Shown here in pieces: positions 52,131 to 63,857 of a stretch of DNA of 64,000 nucleotides. The notes beneath the pieces were generated by a model. The model was not told the DNA's origin, made no database searches, and saw only the letters and a list, made by a program, of their open reading frames with translations. A program made the translations under genes and the position numbers. The DNA is taken from contig CM038216.1 in assembly GCA_021442155.1 (NCBI GenBank), positions 89,066,945 to 89,130,944 of the forward strand. The letters are read 5' to 3'. How positions within the stretch are numbered: the stretch's first letter is position 1; each line of letters starts with the position of its first letter. The DNA is from Cymbidium sinense. Its lineage: Eukaryota > Streptophyta > Magnoliopsida > Asparagales > Orchidaceae.

Positions 52131-54329
52131 TTTTTCTTTGCATTTTTTGATTTTTTATGTTTTTATCTATGTGCATTTTCATTTTGTTGTATTCCTCTGG
52201 TTGGTTCACTCTCTTGTCTGGTTTGTGTTGTAATATTTGGGAGATCTTTTTGATGTGTTGGCTGTCTGTTCAACCTCTATTATTGGAGCGGTGTCCTCAT
52301 TGGCTGACTATTTTATTTAGGGATCTGAATGTCAACAGTTTCTTCAAGTGCTTCTATGAACTTGTGGTGGCCTCTTTTTAGGTTATGCCTCTACTTGGTT
52401 TTGGCTTTTCCCTTTTCTTAATTAGTACTAGTTTTTCCTCTAGTTTTTATTAGTTATTTCCTTACTTAGGAAGGTTTTTTTGCTACTATTTTTGGGCCTG
52501 GTGGGTGCTGTTGTTTGCTACTACTCTCTACCTAGCTGGCTTGGGTGGCTATTATTTAATGGCTACTGTTGATCTTTTCACTCTTGAGTTTGTGCTAGGC
52601 CTTTTGGTGGTTTCTATCTCTTCATCCTTTTTAGGCTTGGTGGCTTTTGTTTGTTGGTTTCTCCCTTGTGTGGGCTGCAAGGGTCTTAGTGGTGGTTTCT
52701 AGTAACTTATTTTCTATTTAGTGCGGTTTTTTTAATCCACAGTCTAGAAGCTTGGTCTATTTTTCTTTCCACTCTGGTTGGCTGTTGGTGGTTGGGTGGT
52801 CCTCCCAAGCTACAAATTTTTGTCTAGTTGGGTGATTATCATTTGTTTCTTTATTGTTTATGGTGGCTTCCTATTGGTTTGTCACTATGCCTATCTTTCT
52901 GTGTGTTGGGATTGCCTCCCCTTTGGACTGGTTGCTTCCTTATCAGATTTGGCTCATCTGCTACTTTATTAATTAGCTGGGTGGCTTTGTGGGTTGGCTA
53001 GTTAGGTTGGTTTTCATTCTGAACTATTATTAGCTGGCAGGGTTGCCTTTTTGGTGGTTTTTCTTTGTTTTAGTTTTGGCCTTTTGGTAGTTGTTTGTTG
53101 GTTCTTGATTCATTTGCTTTCGGTTAGATTGTTGTTATTTTTCCTTGAGTCTTTGTAGGCTTGGTCTATTATTTTGGCTGAGGATTTAGATTGCTTTTGG
53201 TTTCTTTGGCTCCCTTTGTTCCTTGTGTCTTGCATCTTGGTTGGTAAGGTGGGCTTGCCTGTTTTCTCTATTGCTTTTGGTGGTGATTTTTTGGTATTTT
53301 TTGGATGCCCCTTTGGTCTCCTCATGGGTTCTTTTTCCACTCTCTGGTGCTACAATTTTCCTATGGCTATCTTTCTATCTCTGAAGGAGGTATTGCGACT
53401 GCCTTTTTATTTCTTGCCTCAAATGTCTGTGTTGGACTGGTGGTTACTAGTAGTGTTGGCCTTGTTCTCTAATCTAGTTTGGAATTGTTGGTTTCTTGGT
53501 GCTAGCTGTAGGTTGATGTTTTAGTTTTGGGCTATTGCTTGTGGTTGTCTGGTGACACTAGTGGATTTGGTTTTTATTTGTGGTGGCTTTACTTTTTGGG
53601 TGAAATCTTGGTAGCTGCTCTTTCATTTCTATTATGGTGGTTTTGTTGATGCTACTTCCTTTTGGGCTCGGTGACCTTTAATTAGCTGGGTGATTTGTGG
53701 GCTAGCTATTTCTATTGCTTGGGTAGCAGCTACTAGAGAATTGTTGACTTTCACTCTTTGGCAGATTGCCTTCATTGAGGTAAGTGGGTGATGAAGGTTG
53801 GGATGATTACCTTATTATCTCTTGGTTGGTAGCAACATATGTGACTATAACCCTTCTTTTGAAGTCTGGATGCTCACATTTGTGGTTGACCCTTAAGATG
53901 AAGGTGATTGAGTCTTAGCCTTATTTGAAATTTTCTCTTATGTTGCTCTTTATTATGTGCTTAAGCTTGATTTTCTCTAGATGTGCTAATTACCTCTTCT
54001 ATTTGCTTGCAAGATTCTTTTACAGGTTCTTTGTTGGATTTGGATCCTAGAAGTGGATTATGCAACTCTCAAAAGACTTCTGATTCTAGTAGTGGGCTTT
54101 GGCTGATCCTCCTATTTACTATGTTGTTGCTTAGTTATTTTTTGGTCTTTTATTTCTTTTTCTTAGGTTTTATTTCCTTGCTTTTGTTGTATTAGATAGG
54201 GGACTTTTCTCTCTTAGCTGAATGTAGCACTTTTAGCGGTAATTAACAAACTTTTCCCCTCTTAAGGAACTTGTACTCCGTTATTTGTGGCAATAAAATT
54301 CTCCCCTCTATGGGTTTTCTTTAAAAAAC
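52131..54329 (+). other. 3' UTR of LINE copy 1
   Basis: About 2.2 kb of T- and G-rich sequence follows ORF2. Open frames in it (for example 52505-52702 and 53174-53524) give only hydrophobic, Leu- and Phe-rich peptides and are not matched in the second element, so I take them as chance. The family modules near the end are GGTAGCAACATATGTGAC and AGTCTGGATGCTCACA (about 53830-53880), TTTTCCCCTCTTAAGGAAC (about 54252), AATAAA at 54292-54297, and the end CTATGGGTTTTC plus an A run. Confidence 0.8.
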
Positions 54330-55286
54330 ATCCCTAAACCCTAAACCCTAAGCCCTAAACCCTAAACCCTAAACCCTAACAACCTAGAAACCAAAACCTA
54401 AACTAAATAAAACCTAAAAATCAAACAAATAAAAAACAAAAACCTAAATAAAATAAAATAATAAAATAAAATAAAAATCTAAACTGAAACCTAAACCTAA
54501 AAATAAAATAAAATGAAAAATTATAAAAAAGTAAAATAAAATAAATAAAATCCTAAAATAAACTAAATAATAAAATAAAATTTAAAAAAATCTAAATAAA
54601 ATAAAAACTAAACCTAAAACATAAATAAAATAAACTTAAAATAGAATAAAATAAAAACTAAATAAAAACCTATACCAAAAATAAAAGTAAAATAAATAAA
54701 ATAAAATAAACCTAAACATAAATTAAAATAAACTAAGCTAAAATAAATAAAACCTAAACCTAAACCTAAACCTAAACCAAATCTAAATAAAATAAAATAA
54801 ACTAAAAATAAACCTAAACCTAAACTAAAAAATAAGACCAAAAAATAAACCTAAAATAAAATCTTAAAACCAAAACCTAAAAAAAAATAAAATAAAATCC
54901 TAAACCTAAATCTAAAAAATAAAATAAAAATAAAAGTCAACTAAAAAATAAACTGAAACCTAAACAAAAAAACTAAAATAAAAAACCTAAATTAAAATAA
55001 AAAACTAATTAAATAAAAATAAAAAATAAAATAAAATAAAAAATAAAGTAAGCTAAATATACTAAGTAAACCTAAACCGATCAGTTTAGTTAATTAAAAA
55101 AAAATCTTAAACCCTAAATCATAAACACTAAACCCTAAACCCTAAATCTACAACACTAATCCTTGAACCCTATAAAACTGTAAGCCCTAAACCCTAAACA
55201 CTAAACCCTAAACCATAAAAGCATAAACCCAAAAACTATAAATCGTAAATTGAAAACTGAAAACCTAAATAAACTAAACCTAAACC
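54330..55286 (+). repeat. Single array unit between the two long LINEs
   Basis: A CCCTAAA block (54335-54395) is followed by an AT-rich block (54400-55065). Next come a box (CCTAAACCGATCAGTTTAG at about 55071-55095) and a second CCCTAAA block (55110-55260). The unit is complete and of ordinary order, so the two LINEs were inserted separately into neighbouring array positions. The hydrophobic frame with LGLGLG on the - strand (54614-54841) is only the reading of CCTAAA repeats. Confidence 0.8.
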
Positions 55287-55408
55287 CTCTCGGCCGTGGC
55301 ACTCTCCGGCAATTTCATTTTTCCATTCCACCATTTTCGTTTTCCTTGAAGCTAGGCCGATTTATTATCATTCACGATAGATTTTTTTGATTGTTTCTCT
55401 GATTCTAC

Positions 55409-56912
55409 TTGATTTTCCTTTGCTCTTTCAATTGGAGGAGCCACTTTCCGCGTAGCTGCTTATCCATCTTGGGCATCGGTAGGCATCGATTTACATGGAA
55501 TTGTGGATCCAAATCATCCTGCTACCACGCTATGTCCTTTAAGGATGCATTATCTGTAAGAACCTTTCCCTGTGAATTTGATCTCGACCTCCTTTCGTGG
55601 GATGTCTTATTATGTGCTCGGATCTAGATGTGGAAAAGAAGCCTTTTGAATTCTCATTAGTTGGTAAATTTCCTTACCACAACTCTCGATAACATCCGAT
55701 CATTTTTCATAGCCTTAAAATTTTGTGTTTTCACTTTGATTGATTGATCCAAGGCATATTTTAATTCATCTCTAATGACTTTGATTATTCAAGAGTTTTA
55801 CTGCTCTTACTTTATTTTAATCAAAATGTAACTTGAAATGGTCTCTTTTTGATATAAAAGAGAATCCCCAATTGTTCCTATATGGCTAGCTCTTCCTTAA
55901 TATGAGAATACATTATGTACACATCAAGTTCTCTTTGCGGTTAGCTCTCTTTGGTTGGCCTCTTCAAATTGATCGCCACCACCAGTGAGATCATGACCTT
56001 GTTGCTCATATTTTGGTTGAAATTGATATCACTAAAAGCATCCTAAAGAAGTTTGGATTGCTCAAAAGTTTGGTTATAATCAAAAGTTGAATTTGAGAAT
56101 TTTCTATTTTTTGCACACATTGTAAGATTCATGGCCATGATCATTCTGAATGTTTAGTGCTGCATCCTCAACTTAAAAAAAAAAATTGCTGGATACTAAT
56201 CCTACTCTATCAAATGAAAAAATCAGTAAATTTTCTTATGTGCCTAAAGTCACTCAAAATGGGAATCCTACCCCTACCCCTACTCCTTTTCTATCCACTG
56301 CTTTGTCTATTGGAGAGCAATTTGAGCATATTAAAAATAATGCTTATGAGGTTCATGAGGAGGCTAATGATAGCTTAATTATCATTTCTTCTAATTGTAA
56401 TAATTTGGCTCCTCAAGACAATACCTGCCTAACCTACCCTTTTGGCTAGTGAACCCGAGGAGACTCATATGATGAGTTGAATGGAAATTAGGTTGGATCA
56501 AAATCTGAAAACAAATTTTGGAGTTGATCCTTTGATGAAGGAAAAAAATCTAAAAACTCCTGATCATTTGATGATGGAACAAAATCTGAAAACAAATTCT
56601 AAAACTGAGCATGTAATATGTGTTATTAACGGCTTCACAACCTCTCCTTCTCCTACTCTTCAGAGTGGTACGCATGCTAACCCACTTTCTTAGCTTAATT
56701 CTAACATTAAAGAAGGAGAAATTACCATTAGAAATGCTTTGACTGATGCAGGTCCTATTTTGAATATCACAAATAACTCTCTCTCGGATAGTAATTCTTA
56801 GGACAATGATAGACCTTTTCAATCTATTTTGAAAAAAAAATCACTTAAAGCTAGAATGTTCATTAATAGCTCCACTAGAACTACAAGATCTTCTCTAACT
56901 TCCCATAAATAA
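55409..56912 (+). pseudogene. LINE copy 2 ORF1 remnant with CCHC zinc knuckle
   Basis: The first open part contains HAMSFKDALSVRTFP and ends at TAG 55625-55627. A DUF4283-like core follows, broken over several frames: ENPQLFLYG, then NMRIHYVHIKF, LFGWPLQIDR and HILVEIDITK. The zinc knuckle CTHCKIHGHDHSEC (CX2CX4HX4C) is complete at 56112-56153. A linker rich in Thr, Pro, Asn and Lys follows, then KEGEITIRNALTD and the end RTTRSSLTSHK with TAA 56910-56912. This is the order known for plant L1 ORF1: nucleic-acid-binding domain, knuckle, variable tail. The start at 55409 is the first in-frame ATG and is not certain. Confidence 0.82.
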
Positions 56913-56987
56913 CTATTTCTAGTTTCCTTTTCTTCCTGCTTTATTATTTCTTTAGTTATCTTATTTCCTTTCTTTTCTTATTTTATT

Positions 56988-59900
56988 ATAATCAACTTAC
57001 TAATTTCGAATGTTCGGGGTATTGGGACTCCCATTGTCCGCAATCATATTATAAGACTTTGTTGTATTCATAACATAGCCTTACTTGTTGTTATTGAACC
57101 ATTCATACACTCTTCTAAGATCAACCATGTTGCTAGAATGCTTGGCTTTCAAAACTTCTTTTATAATATTAGCAATAAAATTTGGTGTTTTTGGAATAAT
57201 TTAGTCAACATATCTATCCTTGATGATCATCAACAATTTGTTAAAGTCCACATGTCATTGGGTGAATTTTTTGTTCTATGTTCCTTTATTTATGGTTTTT
57301 GTAATAGAGCAAGTAGGAACATCCTTTGGGACAACTTAAGAACCTTTGCCTCCTCGGTCAACAAACCTTGGTTGGTTGGGGGTGATTTTAACACTATTCT
57401 CTCTTCCTAGGAAAGAAGGGGAGGTTGCTCTCCAAACACTCATTCCATGGAATACTTTTCTAATATAATTCTTGATTGTAATCTGATTGATATTGACTAT
57501 TCAGGTTTGGATTATACATGGCATAACAGACTCGCCTTGATAGGACTCTTTTAATTCTCTTTGGATCAATCAATGGCCCCTTACTTCTGTTGAACATTTG
57601 AATAGAACTTTATCTGAGCATGCTCCACTTTTGATTTCTATCCAAAATCCCTCTAATAGATTATCCTCCCCAACCTCTTTCAGATTCCAAAATATGTGGA
57701 ACCAACACATTGATTTCATAAATGTTGTATCCATTAATTGAATGGCTCCTCTTCATCCTGTTAATTCAATTAAGGGCATGATTTGCCTCTGGCTTAAGCT
57801 TAAAAGACTTAAACAAAGCCTAAATTTGTGGAACAAGCATCATTTTAAAAATCTCTTTGCCAATATAAAAAATATGGAACAATTAGTTTGTTCTCTTGAA
57901 GATGTCATTTTGACTGATTCTACTAAACTTGAGGAGTTGAATGAAGTTAAAGATAACTTGGTTAACAATCAGAATATGGAGGAAACCTATCGACTGCAAA
58001 AGGCTCCTAGCAAACATATTGCTGATGGTGAGAGAAATACCAGGAACTTCCATGCTCTTTTCAAAAAAAAAGAAAGCCTTAAACTCTATTAAAAAAATTA
58101 AAAATGATAACGGCTGGATGACAGAAAATAATGATATTAAATATTCTATCATACATCATTTTAAAAACTTATTAAACAACAACCCTTCTTTAGAAGCTCT
58201 CTCCAACTCTCACCTGATTCCCTCAACAATTACTAATGATGACAACCACTTGCTTAATATCATCCTACTAAGTCGAGATTGGTAGTATTCTTAATAGCAT
58301 GAACATTCAATTGGGCTAAGGCTACATGACTCAATTTTTCAGCATTATTCCATTATTACCTTGTCGACCGTCGTTGATTTCTTTGATGGAAATCCTTTAC
58401 CTAGATATTTTTCTAGCACTTCCATTATTCTCATTCCAAAATTAATTATCCTAAATCTGATTTAGACCACGCCTTTGTACCTTCTTTCATAAGCTCATTT
58501 CTAAATTAATTGCCAATAGAATTAGTCCGCTGGTACCTAAAATTATTTGCCCCAACCAAATTGGTTTCTTTAAAGCTAGAGCTATATCTGAAAACATTCA
58601 TCTAGCCCAAGAGTTGATTCATGACCTTGATGCTTCTACCAGAGGTGGTAACATCATTTTCAAATTGGACATCTCTAAAGCTTTTGACAACCTCTCTTGG
58701 AATTTTCTCTTCCAAATTCTACATTTGTTTGTTTTTTCTAACTATTTTATCCGTCTCACTAAAAATTGTATTACCAATGTTTGGTTCTCCGTTATCATGA
58801 ATAGTGAGTCCCTAGGTATTTTCCCCTCTATGCATGGACTGAGATAAGGAGATCCCTTATATCCCTCTCTTTTTATTATTATTGTTGAATATCTTTCGAG
58901 GAATCTTAACGATCTTTTCAACAATAATCCTAGCATGTTTTTTATAACTCAAGGTGGTCTTCCTGTCTCTCATCTTAGCTTTGCTGATGACTTCATAATC
59001 TTTTGCAATGCCTCTATTCATCATATTAAAACTATTAAGAATATTTTAAATAAATTTGGTAACCAAAGTGCTCTCTTCCTTAATGATGGTAAAAGTTGTT
59101 TCATTCTTCTCTAAAATCTCTAGTAATAGATCAACCAAATCTTGAGAATTACTAATTTTCTACAACAACTTCCTATTAAATATCTTTGTGGTCCACTTTT
59201 TAAAGGTAAAATATCACATCTCTTTGATGAGTTAATCCAAAATATCTCTATAAAATTTCTATTTGGGAATTTCATTTACTCTCATTTGGTGGTAGGCTCA
59301 CTTTGATTAAGAGTACCCTTAACTCCATGCCTTTATATCTCATTCAAACCATTGTCAATTCTACCAAAGAATTGAGCCTAACAAATTCTTCCTGGGTTCT
59401 AACAATTCTACTAACATAATGCATTGGACCTCTTGGTATAAAATGGCACTCTTAAGAAGGTGGGCTAAGCCAATCGGAAGCTATCACTTTTCCTATAAAC
59501 TTTGGTGGAATTTTAAGAGCAACAATTTTTGGGCTAAATTCATGTCCAAATACCGCTGGTAAGCACCCTCTCATTTGCCCTTATAAAGTGGGAGACTCTC
59601 TTGTATGGAAAAGACTTTATTCCATCAAATGGGAGGTGGAATCATTAATCTCATGGGGTATTAACTCTAGAACCTCTTTCTTTTGGCAAGATAACTGGAC
59701 TGGAGGTGGGTCCATTGATGATTTACTTTCTACCCACTCCACTACTACTATTAAAGTGAACTCTTTCTGGCAGAATAATAAGTGGAACAATAGTAAGCTT
59801 ACTGACTATATTCCTTTCTCTCTTTTAGATAAGCTTACTATTATTCCTATCATTCCTAGCAATCATGATCATATCCTTTTTAAGCTTTCCCAAAATGGTG

Positions 59901-60957
59901 ATTTCAACCTTAAAAATGTCTAGATTCATATTAAAGAAGCTCATGATTTCTCCAATGTATTTTTAAACTTTGGAATAACACTATTCCTATTTCTTATTCT
60001 CTAACTTGGCATATTTTGAAAAATTCATCCCTGTTGACTCCTTGATGTGGGTAAAGGTTTTTACTTACCTTAAAATGCTATCACGCTTTCACATTGAGAA
60101 TGTGAATCATTTATTTATTAATGGAGCCATTGCTTCCAAACTTTGGATTTGCTATGATGAACTCTTTAATATTGTCAAATTCAATGGCTCCTTAACTCTA
60201 TACCAACTTCTTGAAGTTTATTTTAAAAACACTATTAAAGGCCACATTAAAGTGATAATTGTTATGACTTTTATTTGGTTCATATGGATGGATAGAAATG
60301 ATTCAAAACATCGTGGGATTCTTATGAACTAATTGAGGATAATTACTAGAATTAAAAATAAAATCTGTGCCTTGTATAATGCCAATTTAATTAACTATAA
60401 TCAATTCAAAGGCTGCAAATTTGTGGCCAATAAACCGGTTTTAACTTGTCGATCAACCCATAGAAGATGACAAGATTGTTTATTGGATAAAACCTCATGC
60501 TAATATTATTAAAATTAACATCGATTTCTCAAAATGCTTCTGGCTGTGGTGGCATTTTCAGAAACCTTAATGGTAAAGTCCTTTGTTCTTTTGCTTACCC
60601 CCTTAATGATTATTCTATTTTTTTTGCTGAGCTAATGGCAGTTTACAAAGCTATTGAGATTTGCCTTCAAATAGGTTGGCTCAATATTTGGATTGAGGTG
60701 GATGCCTCGATTGATCTTTTGACTTCCACCAAAGTGGGCTATAATTATACTACCTTCTAAAGCGACTAGAGCTCCTTTCTCAACTCTATTTTAAAATCAC
60801 TCATGTATGGCATGAAGGTAATATATGTGCTGATTACCTTGCTAATCTGGGTGCTAGATTAGATGGCATAAAATTTGTTGTTCAACTTACACTTCCTAAA
60901 CATTTGCGTGGTTTGGTTAATTTGGACAATACTGGACTCCCTTACCTCAGAAATTAA
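56988..60957 (+). pseudogene. LINE copy 2 ORF2 remnant: endonuclease, reverse transcriptase, RNase H
   Basis: The ATG used in copy 1 is ATA here (56988-56990), and WNVRG reads SNVRG. The endonuclease keeps IEP, VGGDFN (57378-57392, then TAG) and the catalytic His in EHAPLL (57619-57621). Reverse transcriptase motifs are QIGF (58557-58568), LDISKAFDNLSW (from 58665), GLR-stop-GDPL (TAA 58845-58847, the same stop as in copy 1) and SFADDF (FADD 58982-58993). The zinc-binding linker lies at about 60090-60150 (HIENVNHLFINGA). RNase H keeps all four acidic residues: Asp 60523-60525, Glu 60629-60631 (AELMA), Asp 60701-60703 (WIEVD) and Asp 60832-60834 (ADYLANLG). ORF2 ends LRN, TAA 60955-60957. Several frameshifts (for example near 58270-58480 and 60440-60530) break the protein. 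Confidence 0.9.
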
Positions 60958-63207
60958 TTCTTCCTATTACTTTGGCTTGTTGTATTCCTCTTTAACTACA
61001 TGACCAACTTCTGTTTAGTGTTGTTGTTTCCCTAGGTTCTGCTGATGCATCTTCCTGATACCCTTTTCTAGTTATTTTGTGATCTCTGTGGCATCTACTG
61101 CTGGATTAATTACCCTAACCTTATTTGGGGTCTTACTGCTTCTGCTATTTCCACTGTTAATGGTAAGGTGTTCCTTATTTTTCTAACCTACTGGATTGAG
61201 ATATTTTCACTTATCAGCCGGATCTATTGGAGAGAGATGTTTTACTATCTGCTTTACTTTCTGATCAATAGGGATAGGCTTCTTGCCATCAATATTTTGT
61301 TTATGGGTCTTACTGTATCCATTTTCCATTTTATGATAAAGGTTGTGTTTTGTCTCTTTTCCTTTTTCTAGAAATCTGTGTTGGGGCTCATAACTTTGCT
61401 ATCTCATTGTTTAATTGCCATATTTTTGTATTGCTTCATGGTAGGCCCTAATTTATCTGACTTTTCTCTTTTTAATAGGGTCGTGGCCCCTCTTATGCTC
61501 TCTAACCTCACCTACACAACTTGTAAGGAGAGAAACTACAATACCCTTATTATTATTACTATTTCTTTGCAGGATCAGAATTACATCTTGATTTCCTTCC
61601 AGCCTATTTTTTTTGATGATGTTGGCTAGCTTTTCTTTGTCTTGAAGGATTTCAACCCTCCTGAACCTCTATGTTGTACCACTATTTTTTACTGGATTAT
61701 CTTATGGTGGGTGCAATAATTATTTTGCTATTTTATTTGTTGGCTATTGGATTTTCAGGTCTTATGTCCAGCAGGCTACTTCTGAGGTTATTTTTCTAAT
61801 TATTTTTGTTGTTTGCAACTTGGTTGCAGCCTCACTTGATGTTTTTGGTCTATTTAATTTGCTACTATTTTTTCCATCTTGGTTTAGTTAGACTTGTGCA
61901 GATCACTGTGATTATGCTATTACCTACTTGGTTACTTATGTATAATGGGTGGTTTTATGTCGTTAGTTTGCCTTGGTTGTTGGCTGAACTGGATTATCAG
62001 GTTTTATGCCCAGTAAGCTACTACTGGGGTTGTCTCTTTGATTATCTTTATTTGGTATTATTTATGGTGGGGTGCAGCTTATTACCTGTGGCTTATGGTC
62101 CACCTAATCTGCTGTTGCATTTCCATCTTGGTTCTATTAGACTTCTGCATTTCCTGTTGTATTTTGGGTTTGGGTTATGCTATCTTGCTTTACATTTGAT
62201 GTTTGTTAACTTCTGCAATGATTATTAACAAGTGGGTTGTTAACATCTACATTGCTTATTCTGAATGGGTTCCTTTTCTTGGCCATATTCTTGAGCTGTA
62301 CTCCTGGACTATAAGTTTTATATATGTCCCATATGATTGGGATGGTGTTATTTACATGCTAATTGATTTTCTTAGCATGATTACAACAGGCTTTTCAACC
62401 GGTTGTATATTTTTTCTATCCTCTGCCAGGCCTTTTTTGCTATTTTCTTGTGGTGGGTTTTCATACTGGCCTAATTACACTCTTGGCTCTGGTATTAAAA
62501 AGGTGGATCTAGCAAAGATGGTTCATTTTCATATGTGTAGGGATTCTTATGCTATGTTGACTATATTGATGATATTTATCCTGCATGGGATCCCCTTTCC
62601 CATTCAGACTTTGCTTCCTCCTTTTCTATAGTGTATATGGCTTTGTTTAGGTTTGCAGGTACTAAGGCTCATAAGACTTTCAATAAATGGTCGCTATCTT
62701 CCGGTTTAGTATGATGTCTATGATGATTTCACTCCCTTTTGGTTTGGTAGTAGCTCTTATAATGTAACCCTTCCACTGAAGTTTGGATGCTCATATTTAC
62801 ATCTGCTCTAATTTGGTATGACTGAGCCTGAGCCTTCTCTCACACCCTTCTCATAATTTTTCTTTATACTTTAATTTTTACTTTGTTGTATTGCTGTTCT
62901 AATTTTTATCTTTCTACATTTTTAGATGCATTTCTTTTTTCTTGTAGGTTTTCCCTAGTGCCATGCTTTCTCTCATCTCTTTTGGCCCAGATCTATCCAT
63001 TGGCTTATCTATGTTAATCATTTTGTATCTTTTGCTTTCTTTTTCTCTTTTATTTTGCTTTTGTTTGTACTTAGATAGGGGATTTACTCTCTAGGATTAT
63101 TGTTGCTCTTTGAGCAGTAGTTGTGGAGTTTATCCCCTATTAAGGACCTTGTAACCCTCTTTTTATGGCAATAAAATTTGCCCTATATGGGTTTTCCCAA
63201 AATAAAA
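60958..63207 (+). other. 3' UTR of LINE copy 2
   Basis: This is a T-rich 3' UTR of about 2.2 kb. Family modules near the end are GTAACCC and GAAGTTTGGATGCTCATA (about 62764-62795), TTTATCCCCTATTAAGGACC (about 63129), AATAAA at 63170-63175 and TATATGGGTTTTCCC. Open frames at 61806-62228 and 62203-62631 are hydrophobic and lie partly on the local duplication at 61749-62230. They have no counterpart in copy 1. Confidence 0.8.
61749..62230 (+). repeat. Imperfect tandem repeat of about 240 bp in the LINE 3' UTR
   Basis: GGATTTTCAGGTCTTATGTC at 61749 and GGATTATCAGGTTTTATGCC at 61991 open two parallel stretches. Both contain GCTACT, TTTCCATCTTGGTT and TTAGACTT in the same order. Such repeats in LINE 3' UTRs arise by template slippage or unequal exchange. 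The copies are too diverged to be recent. Confidence 0.6.
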
Positions 63208-63367
63208 ACCCTAAAATCGTAAACCTTAAACCCTAAACCCTAAACCTTAACCCTAAACCCTAAACCCTAAACCCCAAAGCCTAAACATAAACATAAAGTA
63301 ACTAAATAAATTAAAAAATAAACCCAAAACCTAAAACCTAATAAACCTAAACCTAAACCTAAACTCA
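63208..63367 (+). repeat. CCCTAAA block and leader before retrocopy 12
   Basis: Regular CCCTAAA runs to about 63285, followed by the leader AAAGTAACTAAATAAATT at about 63294 and CCTAATAAACCTAAACC. This is the same order as before the other retrocopies. Confidence 0.8.
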
Positions 63368-63794
63368 AAGAATAGAACCTGACGACAGAACATCACCCAA
63401 CCACTCCTAAATCTAGTGGAAGGCAAAGATTATGGAGGTGATTACTGGTGGGGATCTGAGGTACCGGTGGATATTGAGGTGGTGGAGCAGGTGGTGGAGG
63501 TGGGAGCAATGAGGTTACACTGGGCCATGGGAGATATCGTGGATATGATGGTGGATCGCCATAAGAGGCTAGGGTGGTCGATGGGAACCGTGAGAAATCA
63601 AGAACAACCAATCGATCTTGTTATGAAATCTTTCTAGAGACGCTTTAGTTATCTAGGATTTTTGATTTGATCTATGCGTGCTCATTTTTTATCTATGTCG
63701 CCCCTTGTGTCTTAGAAAACTTAGAGTGTTACTTGGTTGATAAAATTAAAAAGATGAAATGTTGAATCTGGATTTGTTCTCTATTAAAGAAAAT
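63368..63794 (+). pseudogene. Glycine-rich RNA-binding protein retrocopy 12 (heavily deleted)
   Basis: It starts AAGAATAGAACCTGACGAC. Small deletions scramble the RRM end, although the nucleotide match to AGAACATCACC remains. The glycine-rich part is shortened but keeps GGTGGAGCAGGTGGTGGAGG and GATATGATGGTGGATCGCC. The 3' UTR is well kept (GCTCATTTTTTATCTATGTC) and ends CTATTAAAGAAAAT, the same altered tail as copy 9. It cannot code for a GRP product. Confidence 0.8.
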
Positions 63795-63857
63795 AGATAC
63801 CAAAAACCCTAAACCCTAAACTAAAACTTGAAACCTAAAATTAAAACCTAAACCCAA

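Larger units (their letters stand above)
46490..54329 (+). mobile_element. L1-type LINE, copy 1, near full length, inactive
   Basis: This element of about 7.8 kb has a GC-richer 5' end resembling that of the second element (GTCAATTTCATTTT). ORF1 and ORF2 remnants follow, then a 2.2 kb 3' UTR with AATAAA at 54292-54297 and an A run. Endonuclease, reverse transcriptase and RNase H motifs stand in the order usual for plant L1 elements. Many stops and frameshifts make it inactive. Several are C-to-T or G-to-A changes (TGG to TGA or TAG, CAA to TAA), as expected after cytosine methylation. No clear target-site duplication can be read, because both flanks are telomere-like. Confidence 0.9.
55287..63207 (+). 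mobile_element. L1-type LINE, copy 2, near full length, inactive
   Basis: About 7.9 kb, with the same layout as copy 1: a GC-rich 5' end (CTCGGCCGTGGC), ORF1 with a zinc knuckle, ORF2 with endonuclease, reverse transcriptase and RNase H, then a 2.2 kb 3' UTR. AATAAA lies at 63170-63175, with a short A-rich tail. It clearly differs from copy 1 over the whole length, so neither is a recent duplicate of the other. It keeps more catalytic residues than copy 1, but stops and frameshifts make it inactive. The array resumes directly on both sides. Confidence 0.9.

Noticed and set aside
53174..53524. Hydrophobic frame of 116 codons in the 3' UTR of LINE copy 1
   Set aside because: T/G-rich composition favours such frames; no family features, and it is not kept in the other element.
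46490..55286. The two long LINEs being a tandem duplicate of each other
   Set aside because: They differ throughout, have mostly different lesions and different 3' UTRs, and a normal array unit lies between them; two insertions are more likely.
61806..62631. Two overlapping hydrophobic frames that could look like membrane proteins
   Set aside because: They lie in the T-rich 3' UTR of LINE copy 2, partly on a local repeat, and have no counterpart in copy 1.
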